DNA from: Streptomyces lasiicapitis
GTDB lineage: Bacteria > Actinomycetota > Actinomycetes > Streptomycetales > Streptomycetaceae
Length of the DNA: 64,000 bases
Direction: 5' to 3'
NCBI RefSeq assembly: GCF_014646335.1
Contig: NZ_BMNG01000009.1
Coordinates: forward strand, 1 to 64,000
Positions 1 through 8,738 of this stretch are shown piece after piece. The first letter of the stretch is position 1. Every line of letters starts with the position of its first letter. A model generated the notes under the pieces. The model was not told the DNA's origin. It did not search any database and was given only the letters and a program-made list of their open reading frames with translations. A program made the position numbers and the translations under genes.

Positions 1-7
1 TCGATGC

Positions 8-3000
8 ATGAGTGCCTCCGAGGACGAGCCGGGCGGCGCCCGGGGTGTCCTGCACCGGGTCCCGGAGGGCTTCGCGACCTTCTTCGGGGCCCTCGGCCTG
101 TTCTGCGCGGTCCTCGCGATCATCGCGCCGCTGCGGCACCTGATGCGGCCGGTGATCCGCTTCCTGGACCTGATCACCGTCCCGGTCAGTGCCAACCTCG
201 CGTACGCCGTCTTCCTCTTCCTGCTCGCCGCCGCCACCGCGGCCCGCAAGAAGGTCGCGTGGTGGCTCGTCGTCAGCTATCTGGGCCTGCTGCTCGCCTT
301 CGACGTCCTCGGGATCGCCCTCGGCTACTGGGCCGAGTCGGTGCCGTCGATGGTCGTGTGCGGCGTGGCCCTGGTCCTGCTGATCCTGGCCCGCGGCGAG
401 TTCTACGCGGACTCGCGGCGCGGTCCCGTCCGGCGGGCCGTCGGCGTGCTCGCGGCGGGGATCGGCCTGGCGATCCTGGTCGGCTGGGGGCTCGTCGAGC
501 TGTTCCCCGGCACGCTGCCGCGCGGCGAGCGGCTGCTGTGGGCGGCCAACCGGGTCTGCGGCGGACTCATCCACGGCCACGACTACTTCGACGGCTCACC
601 GCCGCGCCCGCTCTTCTTCCTGCTCGGCCTGTTCGGCGCGCTCGCCCTGCTGAACGCCGCGATGACGCTGTTCCGCTCGCAGCGCATGGAGGCGGCGCTG
701 CACGGCGACGAGGAGCCCCGCATCCGCGCCCTGCTCGGCCGGTACGGCGACCAGGACTCCCTCGGCTACTTCGCCACCCGGCGCGACAAGGCCGTCGTCT
801 TCTCGCCCAGCGGCAAGGCGGCCGTGACCTACCGCGTCGAGGCCGGCGTGTGCCTGGCCAGCGGCGACCCCGTCGGCGACCGCGAGGCCTGGCCGCACGC
901 GATCGGCGCCTGGCTGGACGTGGCACGCCGCTACGCCTGGGCGCCCGCCGTGATGGGCGCCTCCGAGGAGGGCGCGAAGGCCTTCGCCCGCGCCGGCCTC
1001 GGCGCGCTGCAACTCGGCGACGAGGCGATCCTGCACGTAGCGGACTTCGACCTCGACGGCCGCGACATGCGCGTCACGCGCCAGGCCGTGAACCGCGTCC
1101 GCCGCACCGGCGCCACCGCCCGCGTACGCCGCCACTCCACCCTCACCGACGAGGAGATGGAGGAGATCGTCGACAAGGCGGACGCCTGGCGGGACACCGA
1201 GACCGAGCGCGGCTTCTCCATGGCCCTCGACCGGCTCGGCGACCCCGAGGACGGCGACTGTCTGCTCGTCGAGGCCCTCGACGCCGACGGGCGCCTGCTC
1301 GCGCTGCTCTCCCTCGTACCGTGGGGCAGGGACGGCATCTCCCTGGACCTGATGCGCCGCGACCGCAGCGCGCCCAACGGCGTGATGGAGTTCATGGTCG
1401 CCGAACTGTGCGTGGTGGCACCGAAGTTCGGGGTCAAGCGGATCTCGCTGAACTTCGCGGTGTTCCGTTCGGTGTTCGAGGAGGGCGCCCGGATCGGCGC
1501 GGGACCGGTCCTTCGCCTGTGGCGCAGGCTGCTGCTGTTCTTCTCCAAGTGGTGGCAGCTGGAGGCCCTTTACCGGTCCAACGCCAAGTACCACCCCGAG
1601 TGGTACCCGCGCTTCATCTGCTACGGCGACACCGGCTCGCTCGCCCGCATCAGCCTCGCGTCCGGCATCGCCGAGGGCTTCGTCTCCGTGCCGTCGCTGC
1701 GCAAGCTGTGGGGCAAGGGCCACACCCGGCCGCGCGGCGTCACCAAGCCCGCCACCACCGAGGGCCTGCCGTCCATCGCCGCGCTCGGCCTCGGCGCCGC
1801 CGCCGACGAGGCGTCCCGCGACCCCGTCGACGCGCTGCCCGAACAGATCCGCATCCGGCACCGCAAACTCGACCGGCTGCGCGCGGACGGCGTCGACCCC
1901 TACCCGGTCGGCACCGCGCCACGTACCCACGAACTCACCGCGATCCGCCCGGAGATGACGGGCGATCAGGTCACGGTCGCGGGCCGCGTCATGCTCGTAC
2001 GCGACTTCGGCGGCGTCGTCTTCGCGATGCTGCGCGACTGGTCGGGCGACCTCCAGCTCGCCTTCACCCGCGACCGGTCGGGACAGGACGTCCTGGACGA
2101 CTTCACCGCCGGCACCGACATCGGCGACCACATCACGGCGAGCGGTGAGGTCGGCCGCAGCGAGCGGGGCGAGCTGACGGTCTTCGTCACCGGCTGGCAG
2201 CTCACCGGCAAGTGCCTGCGCCCGCTGCCCGACAAGCGCCGCGGCCTCACCGACCCCGAGGCCAAGGTCCGCCGCCGCTATCTCGACCTGGTCGCGAGCC
2301 CCGCAGCCCGCGACGCCGTGCGCGCCCGCTCCACCGCCGTCCAGGCACTGCGCCAGGGCCTGCTCGACCGCGGCTATCTGGAGGTCGAGACACCGATGCT
2401 CCAGCAGATCCACGGCGGCGCCAACCCCCGCCCCTTCACCACCCACATCAACGCCTACGACCTCGACCTGTACCTGCGCATCGCCCCCGAGCTGTATCTG
2501 AAGCGGCTGTGCGTCGGCGGCATGGAGAAGGTCTTCGAGATGGGCCGCACCTTCCGCAACGAAGGCGTCTCCTACAAGCACAACCCCGAGTTCACGATGC
2601 TGGAGGCCTACCAGGCCTTCGCCGACTACGACGTCATGCTCGACCTGACCCGAGAACTCATCCAGGGCGCCGCCACCGCCGCCTTCGGCTCGGCGACCGC
2701 CCGCAAGGCCGACGCCGAGGGGCACGTCACCGAGTACGACATCTCCGGCGCCTGGCCGGTCAAGACCGTGTACGGGGCGCTCTCCGAGGCGCTGGGGGAG
2801 CACGTCGACGCGGACACCCCGCTGCCCGCCCTGCACCGGCTGTGCGACCGCGCCCACGTCCCGTACACGATCGACGACGGCCGCGGCGACGTCGTCCTGG
2901 AGATGTACGAACGCCTCGTCGAGGAGCGGACGACGCTGCCCACCTTCTACAAGGACTTCCCGACCGACGTCTCCCCGCTCACCCGCCAGCACCGCGCCGA

Positions 3001-3292
3001 CCCGCGCCTCGCCGAGCGCTGGGACCTCGTCGCCTTCGGCACCGAACTGGGCACCGCCTACTCGGAGTTGACCGACCCCGTCGAGCAGCGCCGCCGCCTC
3101 ACCGCGCAGTCGCTGCTCGCCGCTGGGGGAGACCCCGAGGCCATGGAGCTCGACGAGGACTTCCTCGACGCCCTGGAGTACGCCATGCCGCCCACCGGCG
3201 GGCTCGGCATCGGCGTCGACCGGCTCGTCATGTTCCTCACCGGCCTGACCATCCGCGAGACGCTGCCGTTCCCGCTGGTCCGCCGCCGCTGA
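8..3292 (+). CDS. lysX: Bifunctional lysylphosphatidylglycerol synthetase / lysyl-tRNA synthetase (LysX type)
   Basis: This 1094-residue protein would charge tRNA with lysine and transfer the lysine to phosphatidylglycerol, lowering the negative charge of the membrane; that is the role known for LysX. About six hydrophobic segments lie within residues 20-220, followed by an MprF-like DUF2156 transferase region (about 230-590) and a class II lysyl-tRNA synthetase from about residue 611. The synthetase has an OB-fold, a motif 2 FRNEGVSYKHNPEF near residue 849 and a motif 3 GIGVDRLVMF near residue 1066. The ATG at 8 is the first usable start, but the window begins seven bases upstream, so a longer N-terminus cannot be excluded. 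The length is slightly below the mycobacterial LysX (about 1170). Confidence 0.93.
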   Translation: MSASEDEPGGARGVLHRVPEGFATFFGALGLFCAVLAIIAPLRHLMRPVIRFLDLITVPVSANLAYAVFLFLLAAATAARKKVAWWLVVSYLGLLLAFDVLGIALGYWAESVPSMVVCGVALVLLILARGEFYADSRRGPVRRAVGVLAAGIGLAILVGWGLVELFPGTLPRGERLLWAANRVCGGLIHGHDYFDGSPPRPLFFLLGLFGALALLNAAMTLFRSQRMEAALHGDEEPRIRALLGRYGDQDSLGYFATRRDKAVVFSPSGKAAVTYRVEAGVCLASGDPVGDREAWPHAIGAWLDVARRYAWAPAVMGASEEGAKAFARAGLGALQLGDEAILHVADFDLDGRDMRVTRQAVNRVRRTGATARVRRHSTLTDEEMEEIVDKADAWRDTETERGFSMALDRLGDPEDGDCLLVEALDADGRLLALLSLVPWGRDGISLDLMRRDRSAPNGVMEFMVAELCVVAPKFGVKRISLNFAVFRSVFEEGARIGAGPVLRLWRRLLLFFSKWWQLEALYRSNAKYHPEWYPRFICYGDTGSLARISLASGIAEGFVSVPSLRKLWGKGHTRPRGVTKPATTEGLPSIAALGLGAAADEASRDPVDALPEQIRIRHRKLDRLRADGVDPYPVGTAPRTHELTAIRPEMTGDQVTVAGRVMLVRDFGGVVFAMLRDWSGDLQLAFTRDRSGQDVLDDFTAGTDIGDHITASGEVGRSERGELTVFVTGWQLTGKCLRPLPDKRRGLTDPEAKVRRRYLDLVASPAARDAVRARSTAVQALRQGLLDRGYLEVETPMLQQIHGGANPRPFTTHINAYDLDLYLRIAPELYLKRLCVGGMEKVFEMGRTFRNEGVSYKHNPEFTMLEAYQAFADYDVMLDLTRELIQGAATAAFGSATARKADAEGHVTEYDISGAWPVKTVYGALSEALGEHVDADTPLPALHRLCDRAHVPYTIDDGRGDVVLEMYERLVEERTTLPTFYKDFPTDVSPLTRQHRADPRLAERWDLVAFGTELGTAYSELTDPVEQRRRLTAQSLLAAGGDPEAMELDEDFLDALEYAMPPTGGLGIGVDRLVMFLTGLTIRETLPFPLVRRR

Positions 3293-3413
3293 CCACGCCG
3301 TCCCGCCTGAAAACCGCTGGTCCCATCGGGTGCATTACGGCGCCGCTCGGGTGGATTGGCGCGCGGCGCCGGTGTCGCACAGACGTCGCGGGCTTCGGCC
3401 ATGCGACGGATTA

Positions 3414-4286
3414 ATGATGAAAACCGATCAGCTGCCACCGGCGCGCCGGGTCCTGCTCCGCTGCGCCGCCGTGCTCGGCGCGGCCGCCACGGCCCGGCTC
3501 CTGACCGCGGACACCGCCGCGACCCCCGGCCACGGCGGGTCGGGTGCCGCCGCCGCGTCCGGACCCGCCGCGGGGCCGCAGTCCCGCCGCCCCGGCAAGT
3601 CCCCGGCGCGGGCCTCCGCGTACCGGCTCCAGCCCATGGCCGGCCACGGACCCCAGCGCGGCGCCCCCGCGCACCCTGCCGTGCGCCGTGCGCCGATCCT
3701 GCGGCTCCCGGACCGGGCCCGCGCCATGGTCCTCACCTTCGACGACGGGCCCGACCCGCGCTACACCACGGACATCCTGCGCACCCTGCGGCACCATGAC
3801 GCCCGCGCGATGTTCTTCGTGTGCGGCGAGATGGCTCAGGCCCACCCGGACCTGCTGCGCGCGATGGCCGAGGACGGGCACACGATCGGCAACCACACCT
3901 GGAGCCACCCCCTGCTGCCCCGGCTGTCCCGGGACTCGATCCGCCGCCAGATGGAGCGCACCTGCGACATCGTGGACGCCGTGGTGGGGCAGCCGCCGGT
4001 GTGGTTCCGTGCCCCGTACGGCGCCTGGAACCGCGCCTCCTTCGAGCTCGGCGCGGAGCTCGGCATGGAGCCGCTCGCCTGGACCGTCGACACCCTCGAC
4101 TGGCGCACGCCCGGCACCGGCGCCATCGTGCGGCGCGTCCTCGACGGCGCGGGCCCCGGTGTCGTGGTGCTCTCGCACGACGCGGGCGGCGACCGCTCCC
4201 AGAGCGTGCACGCGCTGCGCGCATACCTGCCCGAACTCCTGGACGCCGGATACCGGCTCACCGTGCCGAGCCGCCATGAGGTGTGA
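3414..4286 (+). CDS. Exported polysaccharide deacetylase (NodB/CE4 family)
   Basis: This 290-residue protein is predicted to remove N-acetyl groups from a cell-wall or extracellular polysaccharide such as peptidoglycan or chitin oligomers. The NodB motifs are in order: LTFDDGPDP (about residue 107; catalytic and metal-binding Asp), the metal-binding NHTWSH (about residue 160), FRAPYGAWN, DTLDW, and a late LSHDAGG with the conserved His. The N-terminus has Arg residues before an Ala-rich hydrophobic stretch, which fits export, followed by a low-complexity linker. The start is one of two adjacent ATGs at 3414 and 3417; an upstream in-frame codon at 3330 was rejected because the extra residues look non-coding. 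It converges on the sortase gene. Confidence 0.88.
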   Translation: MMKTDQLPPARRVLLRCAAVLGAAATARLLTADTAATPGHGGSGAAAASGPAAGPQSRRPGKSPARASAYRLQPMAGHGPQRGAPAHPAVRRAPILRLPDRARAMVLTFDDGPDPRYTTDILRTLRHHDARAMFFVCGEMAQAHPDLLRAMAEDGHTIGNHTWSHPLLPRLSRDSIRRQMERTCDIVDAVVGQPPVWFRAPYGAWNRASFELGAELGMEPLAWTVDTLDWRTPGTGAIVRRVLDGAGPGVVVLSHDAGGDRSQSVHALRAYLPELLDAGYRLTVPSRHEV

Positions 4287-4324
4287 GGCATACGGCTTTT
4301 CGCCCGCCGGATTCCTCCGGTGCG

Positions 4325-4987
4325 TCAGCGCACCGCGACCAGGCGGGCGAACACCACGACGTTCCCGTCATAGCCGTTCCGCTTGGAGAATCCGCCGCCA
4401 CAGGTGATGACCCGCAATTCCGGAGTTCCGCCGTTCGCGTACACGCGGTCGCCCGGGAATTTGTTCTTGTCGAACACCTCGATGCCATAGATCTCGAAAA
4501 CGGCCGTACGCCGGTCCCGGCGCAGGATCTCGACGTGCTGGCCCTTCTTGAGCGAGCCGAGGCCGTAGAAGACGGCGGGCCCGCGCTGATTGTCGACGTG
4601 CCCGACGACGACGGCCGTGCCCTTCTCGCCGGGCGAGATCGCGCCGGTGAACCAGCCCGCCAGATTCGAGTCGTCCGCGGGTGGCGCGTCCACCCAGCCC
4701 TCGGGGTCGAGACCGACGGCGATCATGGGCGCGTCCACGCGGATGGCCTTGACGCGGATGCGGTCCGCGGCGGAGAACGTCAGGGGTGCGGGGGCGCCCG
4801 CCTTCTGGGGGGCGCGGTCCGCCGCCGCGGCCGACGCGGGCTGCGGGGGGCCCACGTCGAACTCGCCGGAGCCATTGCGGATCAGCGCGAGTCCGGTCAG
4901 CAGCACCAGCGCCATGACGCCCCACGGCGCGCGCTTCCGCTGCCTTTCCGCCTCTTCGAACTCTTCCGACGGCTGGGACGAAGACAT
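4325..4987 (-). CDS. Class F sortase
   Basis: This 220-residue membrane-anchored transpeptidase has one N-terminal transmembrane segment (residues about 21-37), an Ala/Pro-rich linker, and a sortase barrel with catalytic His in VVVGHVDNQRG (His130), Cys in VITCGGGF (Cys196) and Arg near the end (Arg215). The short TCGGGF form and overall size match actinobacterial class F sortases, whose substrates are poorly known. It is divergent from a small exported protein with a C-terminal membrane anchor (5328-5822), and a paralog of that protein follows (5929-6456). Both are candidate substrates by position, although neither has LPXTG. Confidence 0.88.
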   Translation of the reverse strand: MSSSQPSEEFEEAERQRKRAPWGVMALVLLTGLALIRNGSGEFDVGPPQPASAAAADRAPQKAGAPAPLTFSAADRIRVKAIRVDAPMIAVGLDPEGWVDAPPADDSNLAGWFTGAISPGEKGTAVVVGHVDNQRGPAVFYGLGSLKKGQHVEILRRDRRTAVFEIYGIEVFDKNKFPGDRVYANGGTPELRVITCGGGFSKRNGYDGNVVVFARLVAVR

Positions 4988-5327
4988 TCTCTAGCCCCTC
5001 TCAACGCGGCATTCCGGCCGCGCCCATTGCGCGTATCAGCACGCTATGCGCAGCACGCGCGGCGTGCGAAAGGGCGGGAGCGAACGGGTGGCTCACACCG
5101 TGCCCTGAGCCATCCGAGTCGCCGCCCGCAGGAAATTTCTGACGGTCCGTGACCTGCGGCAATATCGGCTCGCGCGGACACGCGTCGGCGTGTCTTCTCA
5201 CCAGGACGGCCGATTCCCGAAATGCGGCCCCACGCGGCACGTCTGAGGGTCTGTCTGGGAGGCGCTCTCTCGCCGATCGACCGGGGACATGGTTGTCCCC
5301 GGGGCGTCTTCCGCGGAGGAAAGACCC
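4988..5327. other. Divergent intergenic region between sortase and exported protein
   Basis: This 340-bp gap must hold promoters for both the sortase (leftward) and the exported protein (rightward). The only strong structure I see is the hairpin at 5281-5302 just before the ribosome-binding site at 5315-5320. I could not assign convincing -35/-10 pairs, and no open reading frame here looks real. Confidence 0.5.
5281..5302 (+). promoter_or_regulatory. Perfect 9-bp inverted repeat in the leader of the exported protein gene
   Basis: CCGGGGACA at 5281-5289 pairs with TGTCCCCGG at 5294-5302 across a 4-base loop (TGGT). It ends 12 bases before the GGAGGA ribosome-binding site at 5315-5320. It could be an operator for a dimeric regulator or an RNA hairpin in the 5' leader. 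No U-run follows, so a simple terminator is less likely. Confidence 0.5.
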
Positions 5328-5822
5328 ATGCGCAACTCTCGTGCACTAGCGGCCGTGGTCGCCGCCGGGGCCCTGGTCGGGCTCGCGGCACCGTCCGCCG
5401 CGGCCTGGGCGGAACCCAGCAACATCGTCGCCATGCCCAGCGTCATCGCCAGGGGCGGCCAGCTCACGGTCACCGTCGACGGCAGTTCCTGCAGCTCGCC
5501 CGGCAGCTACGTCGAGTCACCGGCGTTCCCGCGGACGAACCTGCACACCATTCCTGGCGGCTCCACCGCGAGCGCGACCGTGAAGGTCAACCACAACGCC
5601 CACCCCGGCGCGTACGACATCACGGCCATGTGCGGCGGCAAGCCCCTCACCCGGCCGCACGCCTTCACCGTCATCCACGGCGGTGTCCGCGGCGGCATCG
5701 GCGGCAGCACGACGTCCGGGGCGACGCGGACCGACATGGCGATCGGCGGGGCGCTGGTGGCGGCCGCCGTCGTGGGCGGCGGGGTGTTCTGGATGCGCCG
5801 CCGGTCCGAGAGCAAGGTCTGA
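5328..5822 (+). CDS. Exported protein with C-terminal membrane anchor, possible sortase-F client (paralog A)
   Basis: This 164-residue protein has a signal peptide (Arg-Asn start, Ala/Val-rich core, cleavage likely after about residue 28) and a beta-rich domain with the pattern GGQLTVTVDG followed by two cysteines. A hydrophobic C-terminal helix ending in MRRRSESKV comes last. That layout is typical of wall- or membrane-anchored proteins, but LPXTG is absent. A GGIGGS motif sits before the helix instead, and the convergent paralog at 5929-6456 carries GVGGSS in the same place. ATG 5328 was chosen over 5289 because GGAGGA lies 7 bases upstream and the signal peptide begins there. Its molecular function is unknown. 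Confidence 0.8.
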   Translation: MRNSRALAAVVAAGALVGLAAPSAAAWAEPSNIVAMPSVIARGGQLTVTVDGSSCSSPGSYVESPAFPRTNLHTIPGGSTASATVKVNHNAHPGAYDITAMCGGKPLTRPHAFTVIHGGVRGGIGGSTTSGATRTDMAIGGALVAAAVVGGGVFWMRRRSESKV

Positions 5823-5853
5823 CCGCCGGTCTTCGCACACCGACGGCCCACCG

Positions 5854-5884
5854 GCCCGGCGCGTCCCCCTTCCGCGCCGGGCCG
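5854..5884. terminator. Bidirectional terminator between convergent paralogs
   Basis: GGCCCGGCGCG at 5854-5864 pairs perfectly with CGCGCCGGGCC at 5874-5884 over a 9-base loop. It lies between the stop codons of the two convergent exported-protein genes, as expected for a shared terminator. Confidence 0.65.
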
Positions 5885-5928
5885 GGCGCCTGCCCGGGGG
5901 CGTGACCGTGTCGCACATGACCACCGGC

Positions 5929-6456
5929 TCAGGAGCCGTCCTGGCCGGTGCGGCGGCGGGTCCAGTAGTACGCCGTGCCGAGCACGCCGGCGATGAGGGC
6001 GCCGCCGAGCGCGATCTGGTGGGCGTCGAAGCCGTCCGAACTGCCGCCGACTCCCGCCTTGACGCCACGGGTGTGGTGGGGCGTGGGGTGGTGGGTGGGG
6101 TTGGACTGGCCGCCGACGATCGTCAGGTCGGTGGTGCCGGACTCCGGGCCGCAGGTGAACGTCACCTCGTACATGGCACCGGGCTTGGCGTCCCAGAAGA
6201 CCTTCGCCGTGGCCGTCTTCTGGCCCTTGGGAAGGGTGACGTCGTCGAAGACGCCGGAGGTCACCCTGGCGTTGTGCTCGCAGCCGTCGACGCTCAGCGT
6301 GACCTGGCCGCCCGCGGCGATGGCGGACGGGGTGACGCGGAAGCCGAACGACGTGATGTTCTCCTCGCCCGCGACGGCTGCGGACACGGGGGGAGCGGTG
6401 AGGGTCAGTGCGGTGGCGGTGAGCAGAGCGGCCGAGGCGACGCGTATCGCGCGCAT
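5929..6456 (-). CDS. Exported protein with C-terminal membrane anchor, possible sortase-F client (paralog B)
   Basis: This 175-residue protein is built like the convergent 5328-5822 product. It has a signal peptide (MRAIRVASAALLTATALTL), a domain with GGQVTLSVDG and two cysteines, an acidic-polar stalk with GVGGSSDGF, one hydrophobic helix and a basic tail (WTRRRTGQDGS). The start at 6456 is preceded by GGAGG; the upstream in-frame extension to 6585 lacks signal-peptide character. It probably arose by duplication and inversion. A surface role is likely from topology, and its function is not recognised. Confidence 0.78.
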   Translation of the reverse strand: MRAIRVASAALLTATALTLTAPPVSAAVAGEENITSFGFRVTPSAIAAGGQVTLSVDGCEHNARVTSGVFDDVTLPKGQKTATAKVFWDAKPGAMYEVTFTCGPESGTTDLTIVGGQSNPTHHPTPHHTRGVKAGVGGSSDGFDAHQIALGGALIAGVLGTAYYWTRRRTGQDGS

Positions 6457-6991
6457 GAGAAATCCTCCGGGTCCCCGAGGAGCAGCCGCGGACCTTCTTC
6501 CGCTTGCGCCTGATATGCACCTCGATGCCGTGAACGCTAGGCAGGCCCCCGGTCCGCCGCGATCGCTGTCGTGCGAACGGGGCATCCCTGTGGGCCGGAC
6601 AGGGGAACGCGACGGCGTGGCGCGGCGGTACGGGCGGGAGATGTGGCAAGGCGTCAGGCCGGGGCGATGGGGCCGGGACGGGGCGCGTGGATGCGTCGCC
6701 CGCGTACGGCAGAGGGCTCGAGCGGCTCACACGCCGTGTGATCGCCGCACCCGCACTGGACCGGCGCACACACTCCCCGCGCGGCCGTGGCACGGGGTTG
6801 GATGACGCATATGCCGCGCGGATGGGCGCCACGGGGGACAACGGGGGCATCCGACGGCTGGGCCACCGGTACTTCCCCTGCGCCGGTGGCCCCCGCGGCT
6901 GCCGGGCGGGACCGGTTCCATGCCTCCCGTAGGGACGATCCCGGCCCGGCACCTGAGGACCTGTCCGGTCCTGAGCGCCCGGCGCTGCTTG
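6457..6991. other. 535-bp region without a supported gene
   Basis: This lies upstream of the leftward exported-protein gene (start 6456) and downstream of the leftward DUF4239 gene (stop 6992). It should contain the promoter of the former and the terminator of the latter. The open frames crossing it are Arg/Pro-rich and look like non-coding GC-rich sequence. I saw no convincing motif. Confidence 0.5.
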
Positions 6992-7756
6992 CTACTTGCC
7001 CGCGCCGGGGAACAGCGCCTCGAACGGCCCGGCCGTCGCCGCGATGCCGCGGCTGTAGGGGGCGTCGAAGTCCCAGATGAGGAAGAGCAGGAACGCGATC
7101 AGGGCGGAGAAGAGCCCGGCGAGGATCAACTCGCGGGCGGTGCGCCGGATCTGGAGCGCGAAGATCAGCCCCACCGTCACCAGACCACCGCTGATCAGTC
7201 CGAACCACACGACACCCGGCATGGTGGCGCCCGCGCTGTCGGCGCGGGCGCCACGGGCGTCGTCGGCGAGCGCGACCTGGTCGATCAGGGGCTGGTAGGC
7301 CTGGGCCTGGAAGTCGCTCTTCGGTTCGTAGTCGGTGACGTCCTCGCGCAGCCGGGTGAGCAGTTCGTCCCCGCGCTCGGTCATCTCGCCGCTGTCGGTC
7401 ATGACGTCCCACTCCTTCGTCACGACATGGCCGACATACGCCCGTACGTCGTCACGGATCCGCTCCCGCTCCGCCGCCGGGTACACCCGCACCCGCTCAT
7501 GCACCTCGTGCAGGGCCTGGGCCTCGGCACGCACATGATCCTGGGCGGCGCTGCGGGCCTCCCACACCCCGGCGATGGCGAGGCCGAGGACGATGGCGTA
7601 CACGACGCCGATCATCATCGTCATGTACTCCATCACGTCGGGTGTTTCCGAAGTGTCATAGTCCGTGGCGGTACGTCGGTGCCGGAGCACCACGATGAAG
7701 AGGACGACGGTGCACGCGGCCGCCATCGCGAGGGTGAGAACAAGCCATTCCGACAA
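6992..7756 (-). CDS. DUF4239 (bestrophin-like) membrane protein
   Basis: This 254-residue integral membrane protein has an N-terminal helix (residues about 4-24), a second at about 45-65 (MMIGVVYAIVLGLAIAGVWE), a long central helical soluble part, and two closely spaced helices at about 186-228. The pattern fits DUF4239, a family distantly related to bestrophin-like channels whose function is not established. It begins 16 bp after the proline-rich protein gene, so the two are probably co-transcribed. Confidence 0.8.
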   Translation of the reverse strand: MSEWLVLTLAMAAACTVVLFIVVLRHRRTATDYDTSETPDVMEYMTMMIGVVYAIVLGLAIAGVWEARSAAQDHVRAEAQALHEVHERVRVYPAAERERIRDDVRAYVGHVVTKEWDVMTDSGEMTERGDELLTRLREDVTDYEPKSDFQAQAYQPLIDQVALADDARGARADSAGATMPGVVWFGLISGGLVTVGLIFALQIRRTARELILAGLFSALIAFLLFLIWDFDAPYSRGIAATAGPFEALFPGAGK

Positions 7757-7772
7757 GGAGATCCTCCGGCGG

Positions 7773-8441
7773 TCAGCGCGGTCGCAGCGCGGCGACGGCG
7801 AACACCGCGGGCGCGGTGACGAGCAGGGTGAGCGAGACGAGGGACGGCCCGCCGCGCGGAGGCTGCTTGCGGGGCGGGGAGTGGTACACGGGGTAGGCGA
7901 CGGGCTTGGCCGACGGGGTGGGGCGGCGGGTGCTGGGGGAGGGCTTGGGGGTGGGTGCGGCAGGGGGTGCGAGCTGGGGTTTCGGGGGTGGTGGGGGAGT
8001 GGAGAACGGTGGGGGCAGCGGGGGCGGAGGAGGTGCGGGAGTCACCCGGGGCGGTGGGGGTGACGGCTTGGGCGGCGGGGGCGGAGGCGTGGGTTTCGGG
8101 GGCGGTTCGACGGACGGCTTGGGCAGGCTCGGGTGGGGCGTCGGCTTCGGCTTGGGGGGAATCGGCGTCGGCGTGGGCTTCGGCGGGTGCGTGGGCTTCG
8201 GCGGCGGCGTGGGGCTCGGCGAGCACTGCCCCCCACCGCCGCCCGCGACAGCCGTCGCACCACTGCCCGCCACGACCGTCGCACCCCCGCCCAGGCCGTT
8301 CGGTGCGAACGCGCAGGCATCGGCGGGCGCCGCCGCGGCGCCCGCCGGCGCGCCGAGGAGCCAGGCCAGCGTGAGCAGCGCCAGGGCGCGCGTGACGGGG
8401 GCCGTACGGCCCCTGGAGGATCCGGGCACGACGGAGATCAT
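7773..8441 (-). CDS. Exported proline-rich protein with C-terminal membrane helix
   Basis: This 222-residue protein has a signal peptide (residues about 1-40), a short Cys-containing Gly/Ala segment, about 110 residues dominated by PPPKP/PTP repeats, and a C-terminal hydrophobic helix (SLVSLTLLVTAPAVFAVAAL) with an Arg tail. The long rigid proline stalk suggests it spans the cell wall. ATG 8441 was chosen because a signal peptide starts there; the frame stays open upstream to 8711 but reads as random Arg-rich sequence. The coding strand is very C-rich, so the opposite strand is full of GGG runs. It leads the DUF4239 gene in a two-gene unit. Confidence 0.75.
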   Translation of the reverse strand: MISVVPGSSRGRTAPVTRALALLTLAWLLGAPAGAAAAPADACAFAPNGLGGGATVVAGSGATAVAGGGGGQCSPSPTPPPKPTHPPKPTPTPIPPKPKPTPHPSLPKPSVEPPPKPTPPPPPPKPSPPPPRVTPAPPPPPLPPPFSTPPPPPKPQLAPPAAPTPKPSPSTRRPTPSAKPVAYPVYHSPPRKQPPRGGPSLVSLTLLVTAPAVFAVAALRPR

Positions 8442-8738
8442 GGACCGTGCGCCGTCCGCGCGGGCGTGAGCCGTCGCCCAATCGTCCGAACGTGGGAGCG
8501 GCCGTACGCGGGTTCGCGCGCCCCCTGCGCGCCGCGCTCCCGTCGTAACCCTTCGGTGCCTGCTCGAACCCCGCTCGAACTTCCGCCCGGCCCCGCCCGG
8601 CCCCGGCCCGAAAAGAATTTTGGGATCGCGTTGAACGCTTCGGCCCGTCCCGCCCGTACCTAGGGCCATGCGTGACGCAGCAGGCGTCACAAAGACGCGA
8701 CTGCGTCGCAACTGGCAAGCACACAGCGGGAGTTAGAG

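Noticed and set aside
596..2992. Long minus-strand open frame opposite lysX
   Set aside because: It is a shadow of the high-GC third codon positions of lysX; it lacks a ribosome-binding site and family motifs.
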